Positions 7,670 through 18,753 of a DNA stretch of 64,000 nucleotides are shown here, piece after piece (the stretch's first letter is position 1; each line of letters begins with the position of its first letter). The position numbers and the translations under genes are program-made. The DNA comes from Micrococcus sp. 2A. GTDB lineage: Bacteria; Actinomycetota; Actinomycetes; Actinomycetales; Micrococcaceae. The DNA lies in NCBI RefSeq assembly GCF_039519235.1, contig NZ_CP154351.1:1860001-1924000 (forward strand), read 5' to 3'. The notes under the pieces were generated by a model. The model saw only the letters and a program-made list of their open reading frames with translations, had not been told where the DNA came from and ran no database searches.

Positions 7670-8251
7670 CGGAAGGCGCACCCCGCGCCACCGCGGCCCG
7701 TAGCCGGTCACGACGGCGGTGCGCACCTCTTCGGCCGACTCGCCCTCCTCGTCGGAGAAGTCGGTGACGATCACGGGAGGCCCGCCGTCCGACGTCGGGC
7801 CGGCCGACTCCCCGCCGCGGGCGCGGACGATCTCCACGTCGAGCCACGAGGCGTCCGGGTCCTCGGGGAACCCCGCGAGCGACTCCGCGAGCCCGCGGCC
7901 CCACTCCACCACCGTGACGGAGCGGTCGAGGCTCTCCTCGAGGTCGAGGTCGGTCAGCTCCGCCCCGGAGCGCAGGCGGTAGGCGTCCACGTGCACGAGG
8001 TCCGGCCCGTCGGCGGGTCCCGGGTGGATGCGGGCGAGCACGAACGTGGGCGAGATGACGCCCTCGCGCACGCCGAGGCCCTCCCCGAGCCCCTGCGTCA
8101 GCGTCGTCTTCCCGGCGCCGAGGTCGCCCGTGAGGATGACGACGTCGCCGGGGCCGAGCACCCGGGCCAGGGCGCGCCCGACGGCGCGGGTGCCGACGGC
8201 CCCGTCGAGCTCGACGGCGGTGGTGAGCGTGGGCGCAGGCAGGGTGGTCAT
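7667..8251 (-). CDS. tsaE: tRNA t6A ATPase TsaE
   Basis: 194 residues. P-loop GDLGAGKTTLTQGLG, switch-like ISPTFVLAR, DAYRL and the VVEWGRGLAESL segment identify the TsaE (YjeE) ATPase, which drives turnover of the TsaB-TsaD complex. The C-terminal third (about 135-194) is longer than in E. coli and partly low-complexity. The ATG at 8251 overlaps the alr stop (ATGA). Start and product are clear; the function of the extra tail is unknown. Confidence 0.92.
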   Translation of the reverse strand: MTTLPAPTLTTAVELDGAVGTRAVGRALARVLGPGDVVILTGDLGAGKTTLTQGLGEGLGVREGVISPTFVLARIHPGPADGPDLVHVDAYRLRSGAELTDLDLEESLDRSVTVVEWGRGLAESLAGFPEDPDASWLDVEIVRARGGESAGPTSDGGPPVIVTDFSDEEGESAEEVRTAVVTGYGPRWRGVRLP

Positions 8252-9459
8252 GCGCGGGCCTCCCCCGTCGTCGCCGCGGCGTCCCCGGCGCTCGCCTCGA
8301 GACCGTGGTCCGAGTCCACGTGCTCGCGCGGCACGCGGCTCCCGATGCGGGTGACGAGCTCGTAGTTGATGGTTCCCGCGGCCTCGGCCCAGGCGTCCGC
8401 GGGGATGCCCGACGTCGGGCCGAACAGCTCGACGGGGTCGCCCACGCGCTCCGCGGCGTCCGGGCCGAGGTCCACCACGAACTGGTCCATCGCGATGCGT
8501 CCGGCCACGGTGAGCCGGCGTCCGGCGACGTCGAGGGGGGCGTCCACCGCCACGCGCGGGACGCCGTCGGCGTAGCCCAGCGGCACGAGGCCGAGCACGG
8601 TGGGCGCGGCGGTGCGGTGCCGGTAGCCGTAGGACACGCCCTGGCCGGCGGGTGCCGCCTTGACGCTCGCGAGCGACGTCCGCAGCGACATCGCGGGGCG
8701 CAGCCCGAACTCCGGCGCGGGGCGATCCGGGAACGGGCTGAGGCCGTAGAGGCCGAGGCCCACGCGGACCATGTCCAGGTGCACGTCCGGGCGGGTGAGC
8801 GTGGCGGGCGTGTTGGCGATGTGGCGGACGGAGGGCGTCAGACCCGCCTCCCGCAGGACCCGCACACCCGCCTCGAACGCCGCGAGCTGCGCGTCGGTCT
8901 CCGCGGCGCGCTCGGGCTCGTCTGCGACCGCGAGGTGGGAGAAGACGCCCTCGACCCGCAGCACGCCCTCGGCCTCGAGCGCCGCGGCGCGCGCGGCGAG
9001 GTCCGGCAGCACGGCGGGCGGGCAGCCGTTGCGCCCCAGGCCGGTGTCCAGCTTGAGGTGGACCGTGGCGGGACGTCCGGCGGCGCGGGCCGCGTCGGCG
9101 ACGGGCTCTATCTCCCACCCCGAGACGCCGAGGGCGACGTCGGCCCCGAGCGCCTCCGCGAACGGGGTGTCCCGCGTGTGCAGCCACGCCAGGACCGGGG
9201 CGTCGACGCCGGCGGCCCGCAGGCTGAGCGCCTCGGTCACGTGCGCGACGCCCAGGCGGTCGGCACCGGCCGCGAGCGCGGCGCGGGCCACGGGGACGGC
9301 GCCGTGGCCGTAGGCGTCCGCCTTGACGACGGCCATGAGCGCGGGGGGCGTGCCGTCGGGACGGCGGGTGCGCTCCTTCAGCGTCCGCACGTTGTGGCGG
9401 ACGGCGGCGAGGTCGATGCGGGCGCGGCGTTCGAGGGGGTGGTCGGTCACGGATCCCAT
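8248..9459 (-). CDS. alr: Alanine racemase
   Basis: 403-residue PLP-dependent racemase producing D-alanine for peptidoglycan. The PLP-lysine is K46 in AVVKADAYGHG; the second catalytic base is Y277 in GVSYGYRHRT; KLDTGLGRNG and the phosphate-binding MVRVGLGLYGL are present. The gene abuts nnr (1-nt spacing between stop and start) and overlaps tsaE. The annotated ATG has no convincing Shine-Dalgarno; an in-frame GTG at 9450, three codons later (TDHPLERR), is an equally plausible start. Confidence 0.95.
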   Translation of the reverse strand: MGSVTDHPLERRARIDLAAVRHNVRTLKERTRRPDGTPPALMAVVKADAYGHGAVPVARAALAAGADRLGVAHVTEALSLRAAGVDAPVLAWLHTRDTPFAEALGADVALGVSGWEIEPVADAARAAGRPATVHLKLDTGLGRNGCPPAVLPDLAARAAALEAEGVLRVEGVFSHLAVADEPERAAETDAQLAAFEAGVRVLREAGLTPSVRHIANTPATLTRPDVHLDMVRVGLGLYGLSPFPDRPAPEFGLRPAMSLRTSLASVKAAPAGQGVSYGYRHRTAAPTVLGLVPLGYADGVPRVAVDAPLDVAGRRLTVAGRIAMDQFVVDLGPDAAERVGDPVELFGPTSGIPADAWAEAAGTINYELVTRIGSRVPREHVDSDHGLEASAGDAAATTGEARA

Positions 9460-11064
9460 TCAATCAGCCCGGGTTCCGCGTGCCTCGCCCCACCACATCC
9501 GCGCCACCGTCCCCCCGACCGCGGCCGGCAGGGTCCCGGCGGTCATGCGGCCCGCACGGGCCTGGTCGGCGCCGGCGCGGGCGTGCAGCCACGCGGCCGC
9601 GGCGGCGAGGGACGCGAGGGTCGGGACGTGCTCGACCTCCCCGGCCCCGCACGTCGCGCCCTCCTCCTCGGCCGCGCGGGCCCGGCGCGCCGCATCGGCG
9701 GCCAGCACCGCGCCGAGCACGCCGGAGAGGACGTCGCCCGTCCCGCCGACCCCGAGCTCGGGGCCGCCCTCGCCCATGAGCCACGCCTCGCCGTCGGGCG
9801 CCACGACGAGCGTGCGCGGCCCCTTCAACAGCACGGCGGCGCCGTGGGCGGCGGACCACGCCCGCAGGCGGGCGAGCTCGTCCGGGGCGTGGCCGGCGCC
9901 GTCGGCCCCCGGCCTGGGGATCCGCTCGGTGAGGCGCGCCCACTCCCCCGCGTGCGGCGTGAGGACCACGCGGGCCCCGGCGTCGCGCAGGGCGGCGAGG
10001 TCCTCCGCTGTCACGAGGGTGAGGGCGGAGGCGTCCACCACGAGCGCCGCCCGCGGGTTCGCCAGGACGGCGTCGCGCACCCGGATGAAGCGCTCCCGCG
10101 CGTCGTCCTCGGTGTCCAGACCGGGCCCGACGACCCAGGCGTCCGTGCGCTCCGGCGCCGGCCCCTCTGCCGAGACGAGCGCCTCCGGGTGCGCCGCGAT
10201 GACCGCGGCCCGCGTCGTCGCGGGGCCGGCGTGGTGCGCCATCCCGGCGCCCGCCTCGAGCGCCCCGGAGGTGCTGAGCACGGCCGCGCCCGGGTACCGC
10301 GCGGAGCCCGCCACCACCCCGACGCCGCCGCGCGTGTACTTGTGGCCGTCCGCCGCGGGGGCGGGGTGCAGCCGGGCCGCCGTCGGGCCGTCCATGACGC
10401 GCAGCCGCTCCGCCGGCGCGCTCGGCAGATGGGGCCCGAGGCCGATGTCCACGAGGCGGACGTCCCCGGCGAGGTCCGCTCCGTCGCCGAGCAGCAGGCC
10501 CGTCTTGAGCGCGCCGAAGGTGACGGTGACCTCCGCGCGCACGCCCCCGCCGCGCACCTCGCCCGTGTCCGCGTCCACGCCGGAGGGGACGTCGCACGCC
10601 ACCACGGCGGCGCCCGCGGGCAGGCCGCGCGCCGCGTCCGGCACGGCGAACTCCCCCCGGAATCCGGTCCCGAGCATCCCGTCCACCACGACGTCGGCCC
10701 GGGCCGGCACCACGTCCGCGGCCGTGCCGCCGGCCGCGCGCAGGGCAGCCCAGCCCTCGGCGTGCCAGCGAGGCGCGCCGTGCTCGTCCCGTGCGATCGG
10801 CACGGCGACGGCCGCCACCCCGCGGCGGCGCAGGAGGGCCAGAGCCCACAGCGCGTCGCCGCCGTTGCTGCCCGTGCCCACGAGCGCGGCGACGGTCGCG
10901 CCGGCCACCGGGCCGCGCCCGCGCAGGACCCGGAGCACGTGCTGGGCGAGCCCCCAGGCGGCGCAGCGCATGAGCGCGGCGCCCTGGCCGGCGGCCAGGA
11001 GGGGCACCTCCGCGGCGCGCACGGCGGAGCCGGTGACGGCGAACGGGGTCGGGGATGCGGTCAC
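9460..11064 (-). CDS. nnr: Bifunctional NAD(P)H-hydrate epimerase / ADP-dependent dehydratase
   Basis: 534 residues with two fused domains. An N-terminal YjeF_N epimerase (about 1-215; [40 protein letters not shown]) is followed by a C-terminal ribokinase-like dehydratase (about 230-520; [37 protein letters not shown], and the nucleotide loop [15 protein letters not shown]). The pair repairs damaged NAD(P)H hydrates. The GTG start at 11064 overlaps the acpS stop by 4 nt. A domain order of epimerase then dehydratase is standard for bacteria. The insertion [19 protein letters not shown] near the C-terminus is unusual low-complexity sequence. Confidence 0.93.
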   Translation of the reverse strand: MTASPTPFAVTGSAVRAAEVPLLAAGQGAALMRCAAWGLAQHVLRVLRGRGPVAGATVAALVGTGSNGGDALWALALLRRRGVAAVAVPIARDEHGAPRWHAEGWAALRAAGGTAADVVPARADVVVDGMLGTGFRGEFAVPDAARGLPAGAAVVACDVPSGVDADTGEVRGGGVRAEVTVTFGALKTGLLLGDGADLAGDVRLVDIGLGPHLPSAPAERLRVMDGPTAARLHPAPAADGHKYTRGGVGVVAGSARYPGAAVLSTSGALEAGAGMAHHAGPATTRAAVIAAHPEALVSAEGPAPERTDAWVVGPGLDTEDDARERFIRVRDAVLANPRAALVVDASALTLVTAEDLAALRDAGARVVLTPHAGEWARLTERIPRPGADGAGHAPDELARLRAWSAAHGAAVLLKGPRTLVVAPDGEAWLMGEGGPELGVGGTGDVLSGVLGAVLAADAARRARAAEEEGATCGAGEVEHVPTLASLAAAAAWLHARAGADQARAGRMTAGTLPAAVGGTVARMWWGEARGTRAD

Positions 11065-11438
11065 GGGGTGTCCTCCTCCGCTCGCCGCTCGGCCACGACG
11101 TAGGCGGCGGCGACGTCGCCGTCGTGACTGAGCGAGAGGTGCCAGTGGGTGATGCCGAGGGCTCGGGCCTGCGCCTCGACCGTGCCGGTCAGCCGCACCT
11201 CGGGACGGCCGTCGCCGTGCTCGGGGCGAGGGATCCAGCAGTGGTGCCACATCATGCCGGGCGGGGCGCCCATCGCCTTGGCGATGGCCTCCTTCGCGGC
11301 GAACCGCGCGGCGAGCGAGCGCAGCGGGAGGTCCCGCTCGTCCGCGGTGAAGAGCCGCTCCCGCAGGGCGGGCGCCCGCTCCAGCTGCGCGCGGAACCGC
11401 GGCACGTCCACCACGTCCACGCCCACGCCGACGATCAC
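11061..11438 (-). CDS. acpS: Holo-[acyl-carrier-protein] synthase
   Basis: 125-residue AcpS-type phosphopantetheinyl transferase that loads the 4'-phosphopantetheine arm onto acyl-carrier protein using CoA. The Mg/CoA motifs are [10 protein letters not shown] (Asp8 region) and [28 protein letters not shown] is the trimer-forming C-terminal strand. The GTG start at 11438 overlaps the upstream stop (GTGA). It is placed between a DUF218-like gene and nnr; an acpS-nnr-alr order is frequent in bacteria. Confidence 0.95.
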   Translation of the reverse strand: MIVGVGVDVVDVPRFRAQLERAPALRERLFTADERDLPLRSLAARFAAKEAIAKAMGAPPGMMWHHCWIPRPEHGDGRPEVRLTGTVEAQARALGITHWHLSLSHDGDVAAAYVVAERRAEEDTP

Positions 11439-12183
11439 GCCGACGTCTCCGCGAGCGTGATGCCGACCGGCCGGACGCCAGCCGTGCGCACGGCGGCCTC
11501 GATGGGCATGCCCAGGGCTCGCTTGGCGAGATCGAGCGGCCAGCGCACCACGCCGGGCAGCTCGTCGCCGCAGCCGGGCGTGAGGCCCGCCTTCCCGTAC
11601 GCGAGGACCGCGTAGGCCGCCTGTCGTGCGCGGACGCCGTCGTCGTATCCGGCGTCGAACTCGTACATGGACACCGTGCCCTCCTCCTCCGGCCAGCACC
11701 GCTGCGCGAGCAGGCGGGCGCGTTCGAGGTGTTCGCCGAAGGTCAGCACCCCCAGGTCCTGCAGGCCGAGGGCCCGCATGCGCTCGCCCGCGTACATGAC
11801 CTCCCCCTGGGTGGTCACCGGATCCGGGGAGAAGCACTCCACGGTGACGCCGTGCAGGCGGGGGTCGGCCTTCGCCGGCTCTCCGCACAGCTTCTCATGG
11901 CCGTCCGGCCCGAGGTGCGCGGAGACGAACACGCGGTCGGCCACGCCCGCGCCGAGCAGGTCGAGCGCCGCGTCGTAGACCGCCGGCTGGCTGTAGAGCA
12001 CGAGCAGCGCGTCCACGTGCTCAGGGTTCTCCGCGTGGGGCTCGAGCGTCTGGCGGGCGGCCCATGCCGCGCCGTACGCGAGGGCCGCGATCGCCAGGAC
12101 CGCGAGCGCCGCGAGCATCCACCGCGGGGCCCGGGGCCCCGCACGCCGCGGGCGCGCCGGGACGCGCCCCTCGGCCGGGCGGC

Positions 12184-12187
<4 letters not shown>
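11435..12187 (-). CDS. Membrane-anchored DUF218 (YdcF/ElyC/SanA-like) protein
   Basis: 250 residues. A basic N-terminus leads to one membrane helix (about 23-43, [21 protein letters not shown]), then an extracytoplasmic domain. [29 protein letters not shown], the acidic [12 protein letters not shown] and [15 protein letters not shown] match the order of the DUF218 fold in SanA/ElyC proteins, which are linked to envelope integrity. The nucleophile-type motif is degenerate (YSQP replaces GGG), so the match is by architecture. The GTG start overlaps the glgX stop (GTGA). Function is unproven; a role in the envelope is inference. Confidence 0.65.
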
Positions 12188-14316
<2,129 letters not shown>

Positions 14317-14367
14317 GTCTCTCCGAGGTCAGGCAGGGCGCGCCGGAGCCGACGCGCATCGCCCCCG

Positions 14368-14373
14368 AGTCTA
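14368..14373 (-). promoter_or_regulatory. -10 box TAGACT of the glgX operon
   Basis: TAGACT on the minus strand predicts a start near 14361 and a leader of about 45 nt carrying the GGAGAG ribosome-binding site. The same hexamer recurs at seven other promoter positions in the window. The interval 14317-14427 holds nothing else recognisable. Confidence 0.5.
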
Positions 14374-14427
14374 CTGGGGTTGGGCACTCACAAAGCGGAG
14401 GGAACACTCCCTGGGCGGCGCCCGTCG

Positions 14428-15597
14428 TCATGCGTCTGGAAAGAGCCCCCGGCCCCTCAAGAGGTCGAACAGGTGCGGCGTCGCCAGCGACGCCCGGCGC
14501 CAGTCGTCATAGGCACTTGCCGCCGCACGGCGCGTGCCTATGACCTCGGCTTCGGACATGTCCGCCAGTTCTTGGAGGGCTGATCGGATCGCTGCCGCGG
14601 AGCGTTCCACGACACGGCCGGCGCCGCCGGTCTCGAGCACCGATGTCCACGGCGTGACATCGGGGACGACAACCGGCACCCCCACCGAGAGTGCTTCTGC
14701 GATCACGTGCCCGAAGTTCTCACTTCGGGTGGGCAGGACTAGGACCTCGTATCCGCTCAAGGTCGCTCGAACGTCGTCGTGGGACAAAGTTCCCCGGATT
14801 CGGATGCGCCCATCGGTGCTCTCCGCCAGACAGCGCAACGACGCGGTGAATGCCTCATCTTCTGCGGGACCGTAGATGTCCAGTGTCACCTCACCGTCCA
14901 GTGCCGCCACGGCTTCCGCCGCCAGATCCGGGCCCTTGTGCTCGACGAGACGCCCGAGGAACACCGCCCGAAGCGCGCCTCGCCCCGAAGCCGGCGTCGA
15001 GTCCGTCACCGGCTCCGCTCGAGCCGGCAGAAGACTGTCGTTTTCACGGATGACCACAGGTGCAACTGGACCGATGTACCGGCGGATGTCGTCCGCTTCC
15101 CCCACGGAGCTCGCGTGCCAGATCACGCTCCGGTGGGATCCGCAAAGCTGGTTTCCCCAGCGCATCAGCGCCTTGCGCGTGGAGTGCCGGTTGAGGGCCG
15201 CCGGTGCGAACTCGCCCCGTGGCGCGATCACGACGACGGCCCGTCCGAAGAGACCGCATCGGTGGATCGCCATGACCCCCTGCGAAAAGAAGAGGCTCCA
15301 GTAGGAATTGAGGTAGATGACATCGGGCCGCCACCGTACGAGACCTGCATAGAGGGCACCCAGCCCTCGTACGGTGTGCGCGCGGGCATATGTGACCTTG
15401 GTCCCCTCCCACATCGTGGGCCTGTCAGTGATGTCGACCATGTCCTGCCGCTCCCCGTGGTCGCGACTCTGCGTGAACACGTGGAGGTCCAGCCAGGTGG
15501 GGGCCCCCTGGACGAGCGCGGTGAGGGTCCGGATGGGACCGCCGCCACGGACGCCGGGGGCGAAGAGCGGAGTGATGACCGCGAGACGGGGGCGCAT
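14428..15597 (-). CDS. Group 1 (GT4, GT-B fold) glycosyltransferase, orphan
   Basis: 389 residues. N-terminal acceptor domain starts [21 protein letters not shown] with a glycine-rich loop; the C-terminal donor domain has AVFLGRLVEHKGPDLAAEA and the retaining E-x7-E motif RSENFGHVIAEALSVG. It should transfer a sugar from a nucleotide donor to a cell-surface glycan in the cytoplasm or at the membrane. Codon choice is looser than in neighbours (AGT, CTT, GAA, TCA and other A/T-ending codons), hinting at acquisition. It has its own leaderless promoter (TAGGGT) and sits alone between glmS and glgX. The acceptor is unknown; the nearest exopolysaccharide gene is 14 kb away. Confidence 0.88.
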   Translation of the reverse strand: MRPRLAVITPLFAPGVRGGGPIRTLTALVQGAPTWLDLHVFTQSRDHGERQDMVDITDRPTMWEGTKVTYARAHTVRGLGALYAGLVRWRPDVIYLNSYWSLFFSQGVMAIHRCGLFGRAVVVIAPRGEFAPAALNRHSTRKALMRWGNQLCGSHRSVIWHASSVGEADDIRRYIGPVAPVVIRENDSLLPARAEPVTDSTPASGRGALRAVFLGRLVEHKGPDLAAEAVAALDGEVTLDIYGPAEDEAFTASLRCLAESTDGRIRIRGTLSHDDVRATLSGYEVLVLPTRSENFGHVIAEALSVGVPVVVPDVTPWTSVLETGGAGRVVERSAAAIRSALQELADMSEAEVIGTRRAAASAYDDWRRASLATPHLFDLLRGRGLFPDA

Positions 15598-15603
15598 GGG
15601 TTA

Positions 15604-15609
15604 ACCCTA
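15604..15609 (-). promoter_or_regulatory. -10 box TAGGGT of the glycosyltransferase gene
   Basis: On the minus strand TAGGGT ends 6 nt before the ATG at 15597; no ribosome-binding site is present, so a leaderless transcript is predicted. Confidence 0.45.
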
Positions 15610-15624
15610 TGACGCGAGAAGCGG

Positions 15625-15655
15625 CACACGCCGCCCCGCGTCGGGACGGCGTGTG
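15625..15655 (-). terminator. Terminator hairpin after glmS
   Basis: Arms CACACGCCG (15625-15633) and CGGCGTGTG (15647-15655) pair perfectly over 9 bp, 22 nt after the glmS stop, separating it from the glycosyltransferase unit. Confidence 0.6.
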
Positions 15656-15677
15656 TGGCGCGACGGACCGGGCTGGC

Positions 15678-17549
15678 TCACTCCACCGTGACGGACTTCG
15701 CCAGGTTGCGCGGCTGGTCCACGTCGTAGCCCTTCGCCGAGGCGAGCTCGAGCGCGAAGATCTGCAGGGGCACGGTGGTGAGGAGCGGCATCAGCATCGG
15801 CTGGGTCTCCGGAACCTCGATGACGACCTCGGCCTGCGAGCGCACCGCGGCGTCGCCCCGCTCGGCCACCGCGAAGGTACGGGCCCCGCGGGCGCGGACC
15901 TCCTGGATGTTGGAGACCACCTTGGCGTGCAGGGAGTGGCGGTCCATCGGGGAGGGCATGACCACGAACACCGGCTGGCCCTCGTCGATCAGCGCGATCG
16001 GCCCGTGCTTGAGCTCGCCGGCGGCGAAGCCCTCCGCGTGGATGTACGCGAGCTCCTTGAGCTTCAACGCGCCCTCCATGGCCACGGGGTAGCCGACGTT
16101 GCGGCCGAGGAACAGCACGGAGGTGGCGTCCGCCATCGAGCGGGCGAGCTCCTTGACCTGGTCCGCGTTCTCGAGGATCTCGCCGATCTTCGCGGGGATG
16201 TCGGCGAGGTCCGCCATGATGTCGCTGATCTGGCCGCTGAAGAGCTTCTTGTTCAGCTGCGCGAGGTAGAGGCCGAGGAGGTAGGCCGCCGTGATCTGGG
16301 CGAGGAACGCCTTCGTGGAGGCCACGGCGATCTCGGGGCCGGCGTGCGTGTACAGCACGGCGTCGGACTCGCGCGGGATGGTGGAGCCGTTGGTGTTGCA
16401 GATGGACACCGTGCGGGCGCCCTGCTCCTTCGCGTACCGGACGGCCATGAGCGTGTCCATGGTCTCGCCGGACTGGGAGATGGAGACCACGAGCGTGCCG
16501 TCGTCGATGATGGGGTCCCGGTAGCGGAACTCGTGGGAGAGCTCCACCTCCACCGGGATGCGGCACCAGTGCTCGATCGCGTACTTGGCCACCATCCCGG
16601 CGTAGGCCGAGGTGCCGCACGCGAGCACGATGATCTTGGTGATGCTGCGCAGCTCCTCGGGCTCGATCCGCAGCTCGTCCAGCACGAGCGCGCCCGAGGC
16701 GTCCGTGCGGCCCAGCAGGGTGTCCTGCACGGCCTGCGGCTGGTCGTGGATCTCCTTCTCCATGAAGGTGGCGAAGCCGCCCTTCTCCGCGGCGGAGGCG
16801 TCCCAGTCCACGGAGAACGCCTTGCCCTGCGCGGGCGCGCCCGCGAAGTCGGTGATCTCGACGGCGTCGGCGGTGATGGTCACCACCTGGTCCTGCTCGA
16901 GCTCGATGGCGTTCCGCGTGAAGTCGATGAAGCCCGAGACGTCCGAGCCGAGGAAGTTCTCCCCCTCGCCCACGCCCACCACGAGCGGGGAGTTGCGGCG
17001 GGAGGCGACCACGCGGTCCGGGTGGTCCACGTGGACGGCCAGCAGGGTGAAGGCGCCCTCGAGGCGCTGGGAGGCCATCTGCATCGCGCGGGTCAGGTCC
17101 CCGGCGGCCCCGTTGCGGTAGATGTCGCCCAGCAGGTGGGCGGCCACCTCGGTGTCGGTCTCCGAGAGGAAGCTCACCCCCTTGGCCAGCAGCTCCTCGC
17201 GGAGCTCGGCGTAGTTCTCGATGATGCCGTTGTGGATCATGGCCAGACGGCCCTCGTCCGCGACGTGCGGGTGCGCGTTGACGTCCGTGGGGCCGCCGTG
17301 GGTGGCCCAGCGCGTATGGCCGATGCCCACCTGCGCCGCGGGCACCGGGTGCGCCTCGAGCTCGGCGGCCAGGTTGGCCAGCTTGCCCGCCTTCTTGCGG
17401 TGGTACAGCTCGCCGTCCGCCACGACGGCGACGCCGGCGGAGTCGTATCCGCGGTATTCGAGACGGCGCAGGCCCTCCATGAGGACCTCGAGGGCGCCGT
17501 GGTCCCGAGTGGTGGAGGGGTGGCCGATGTATCCGACAATTCCGCACAT
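15678..17549 (-). CDS. glmS: Glucosamine-6-phosphate synthase (glutamine-hydrolysing)
   Basis: 623 residues; makes glucosamine-6-phosphate from fructose-6-phosphate and glutamine, the first step to UDP-GlcNAc. The class II amidotransferase nucleophile is C2 (MCGIVGYIGH), with RLEYRGYDSAG and GIGHTRWATHG. Two SIS domains follow (ILACGTSAYAGMVAKYAIE; SQSGETMDTLMAVRYAKEQG; STKAFLAQ), and the C-terminus ends NLAKSVTVE as in the family. -10 box TATCCT lies 7 nt before the ATG, predicting a leaderless mRNA, so no glmS ribozyme or other leader control is expected. glmM lies 3 kb further upstream. Confidence 0.97.
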   Translation of the reverse strand: MCGIVGYIGHPSTTRDHGALEVLMEGLRRLEYRGYDSAGVAVVADGELYHRKKAGKLANLAAELEAHPVPAAQVGIGHTRWATHGGPTDVNAHPHVADEGRLAMIHNGIIENYAELREELLAKGVSFLSETDTEVAAHLLGDIYRNGAAGDLTRAMQMASQRLEGAFTLLAVHVDHPDRVVASRRNSPLVVGVGEGENFLGSDVSGFIDFTRNAIELEQDQVVTITADAVEITDFAGAPAQGKAFSVDWDASAAEKGGFATFMEKEIHDQPQAVQDTLLGRTDASGALVLDELRIEPEELRSITKIIVLACGTSAYAGMVAKYAIEHWCRIPVEVELSHEFRYRDPIIDDGTLVVSISQSGETMDTLMAVRYAKEQGARTVSICNTNGSTIPRESDAVLYTHAGPEIAVASTKAFLAQITAAYLLGLYLAQLNKKLFSGQISDIMADLADIPAKIGEILENADQVKELARSMADATSVLFLGRNVGYPVAMEGALKLKELAYIHAEGFAAGELKHGPIALIDEGQPVFVVMPSPMDRHSLHAKVVSNIQEVRARGARTFAVAERGDAAVRSQAEVVIEVPETQPMLMPLLTTVPLQIFALELASAKGYDVDQPRNLAKSVTVE

Positions 17550-17556
17550 GCGGATG

Positions 17557-17562
17557 AGGATA
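17557..17562 (-). promoter_or_regulatory. -10 box TATCCT of glmS
   Basis: Minus-strand TATCCT is followed by 7 nt and the glmS ATG at 17549. The 45-nt gap to galE also lacks a ribosome-binding site for glmS, which supports leaderless initiation. Confidence 0.55.
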
Positions 17563-17594
17563 CCGGCCGCGGCCCCGGGCGCGCGCCACCGCGC

Positions 17595-18638
17595 TCAGGA
17601 CTCGCGGTAGCCGTGGGGGTTGGCCTCCTGCCAGGCCCACATGTCCCGGACCATCGCCTCGACACTGCGCCGGGCGCGCCAGCCGACCTCCCCGCCGATC
17701 GCGTCGACGGCCGCGCGGGACTCCCCGATGTCCCCCGTGCGGCGGCCCACGACCCGGTACGGGACGGCGCGGCCGGTGACGGCCTCGACGGCGCGGACCA
17801 TCTCGAACACCGTGACGCCCTCCCCGCGCCCGATGTTCCAGACCTTCACGGCCGGCGCGTCCCGCGTGTGCTCCGTCATCCACTCGAGGGCGGCCACGTG
17901 GGCCTCGGCGAGGTCCATCACGTGGATGAAGTCGCGGATGGCGCTGCCGTCCCGCGTGGCGAAGTCCGCCCCGAACACCTGCAGCTCGGGACACTGCCCG
18001 GTGGCCACGCGCGCCACGAACGGCATGAGGTTGGCGGGCGTGCCCTGCGGATCCTCCCCCAGGCGGCCGGAGGGGTGGGCGCCCACGGGGTTGAAGTAGC
18101 GCAGCACCGCCACGGAGAGCGCGGGCACGGACCCGTGGACGTCGCGCAGGACCTGCTCGGCCATCAGCTTGGAGTGGCCGTACGGGTTCACGGGCGCGGT
18201 GGGCGCGTCCTCGGCGACGGGCACGGGGGCGTCGTCGCCGTAGACCGTGGCGGAGGAGGAGAAGAGCAGGACACGCGCGCCGGCCTCGGCGGCCACGCGC
18301 GCGACCTGTGCGGTCCCGGCCACGTTGACGCTGTAGTAGGCGGCAGGCTCCCGCATCGACTCCGTCGGCGACTTCAGGCCCGCGAAGTGCACGACGCCGT
18401 CCGGCGCGTAGCGCACCACCGCGTCGGCGTAGTGCTCGGGACGGCAGACGTCCGCCTGGAGCAGGTCGAGGCGGGGGCCGCCGAGCTCGACGCCGCACAC
18501 CTCGGCGGCCCGCTCGAGGGCTGCCCGGGACGAGCTGACGAGGCTGTCCAGCACCAGGACGTCATGGCCGGCGTCGAGCAGGGTGGTCACCGTGTGTGAC
18601 CCGAGGTAGCCGGCACCACCGGTCACGAGAACGCGCAT
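17595..18638 (-). CDS. galE: UDP-glucose 4-epimerase
   Basis: 347-residue extended SDR interconverting UDP-glucose and UDP-galactose (possibly UDP-GlcNAc/GalNAc too). NAD-binding TGGAGYLGSHT at 6-16, catalytic S129/Y153/K157 (FSSSATVYG; NPYGHSKLMAE), and the GalE-specific RYFNPVGAHPSG, TRDGSAIRDFIHVMDLA and VWNIGRGEGVTVFEMV segments. -10 box TAGGAT lies 7 nt upstream of the ATG (leaderless). It is divergent from coaA and 45 nt upstream of glmS; the product feeds surface polysaccharide synthesis. Confidence 0.95.
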   Translation of the reverse strand: MRVLVTGGAGYLGSHTVTTLLDAGHDVLVLDSLVSSSRAALERAAEVCGVELGGPRLDLLQADVCRPEHYADAVVRYAPDGVVHFAGLKSPTESMREPAAYYSVNVAGTAQVARVAAEAGARVLLFSSSATVYGDDAPVPVAEDAPTAPVNPYGHSKLMAEQVLRDVHGSVPALSVAVLRYFNPVGAHPSGRLGEDPQGTPANLMPFVARVATGQCPELQVFGADFATRDGSAIRDFIHVMDLAEAHVAALEWMTEHTRDAPAVKVWNIGRGEGVTVFEMVRAVEAVTGRAVPYRVVGRRTGDIGESRAAVDAIGGEVGWRARRSVEAMVRDMWAWQEANPHGYRES

Positions 18639-18645
18639 GGGTCCG

Positions 18646-18651
18646 ATCCTA
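18646..18651 (-). promoter_or_regulatory. -10 box TAGGAT of galE
   Basis: TAGGAT (minus strand) plus 7 nt to the ATG at 18638 predicts a leaderless galE transcript. The galE-coaA interval is only 115 nt, so the divergent promoters sit within about 90 bp of each other. Confidence 0.55.
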
Positions 18652-18741
18652 GCGGCGGCGGTTCGGGGCCCGGAGGCGCGCCGCAGGGGGCCCGGGACGC
18701 GCCACGGAACGGCGGGCTCCGACCCGCCGCAGGGCGACCGT

Positions 18742-18747
18742 CATAAT
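18742..18747 (+). promoter_or_regulatory. -10 box CATAAT of coaA
   Basis: CATAAT ends 6 nt before the GTG at 18754. There is no Shine-Dalgarno sequence, so leaderless initiation at GTG is predicted; this decides the start. Confidence 0.5.
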
Positions 18748-18753
18748 GGTGCG

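Noticed and set aside
9447..9459. Leaderless start of alr at GTG 9450 from TTGAAT
   Set aside because: TTGAAT lacks the conserved A at position 2 of the -10 box; kept only as an alternative start.
15598..15677. glmS ribozyme or regulatory RNA near glmS
   Set aside because: The glmS promoter predicts a leaderless mRNA with no leader, and the sequence here is downstream of the gene.
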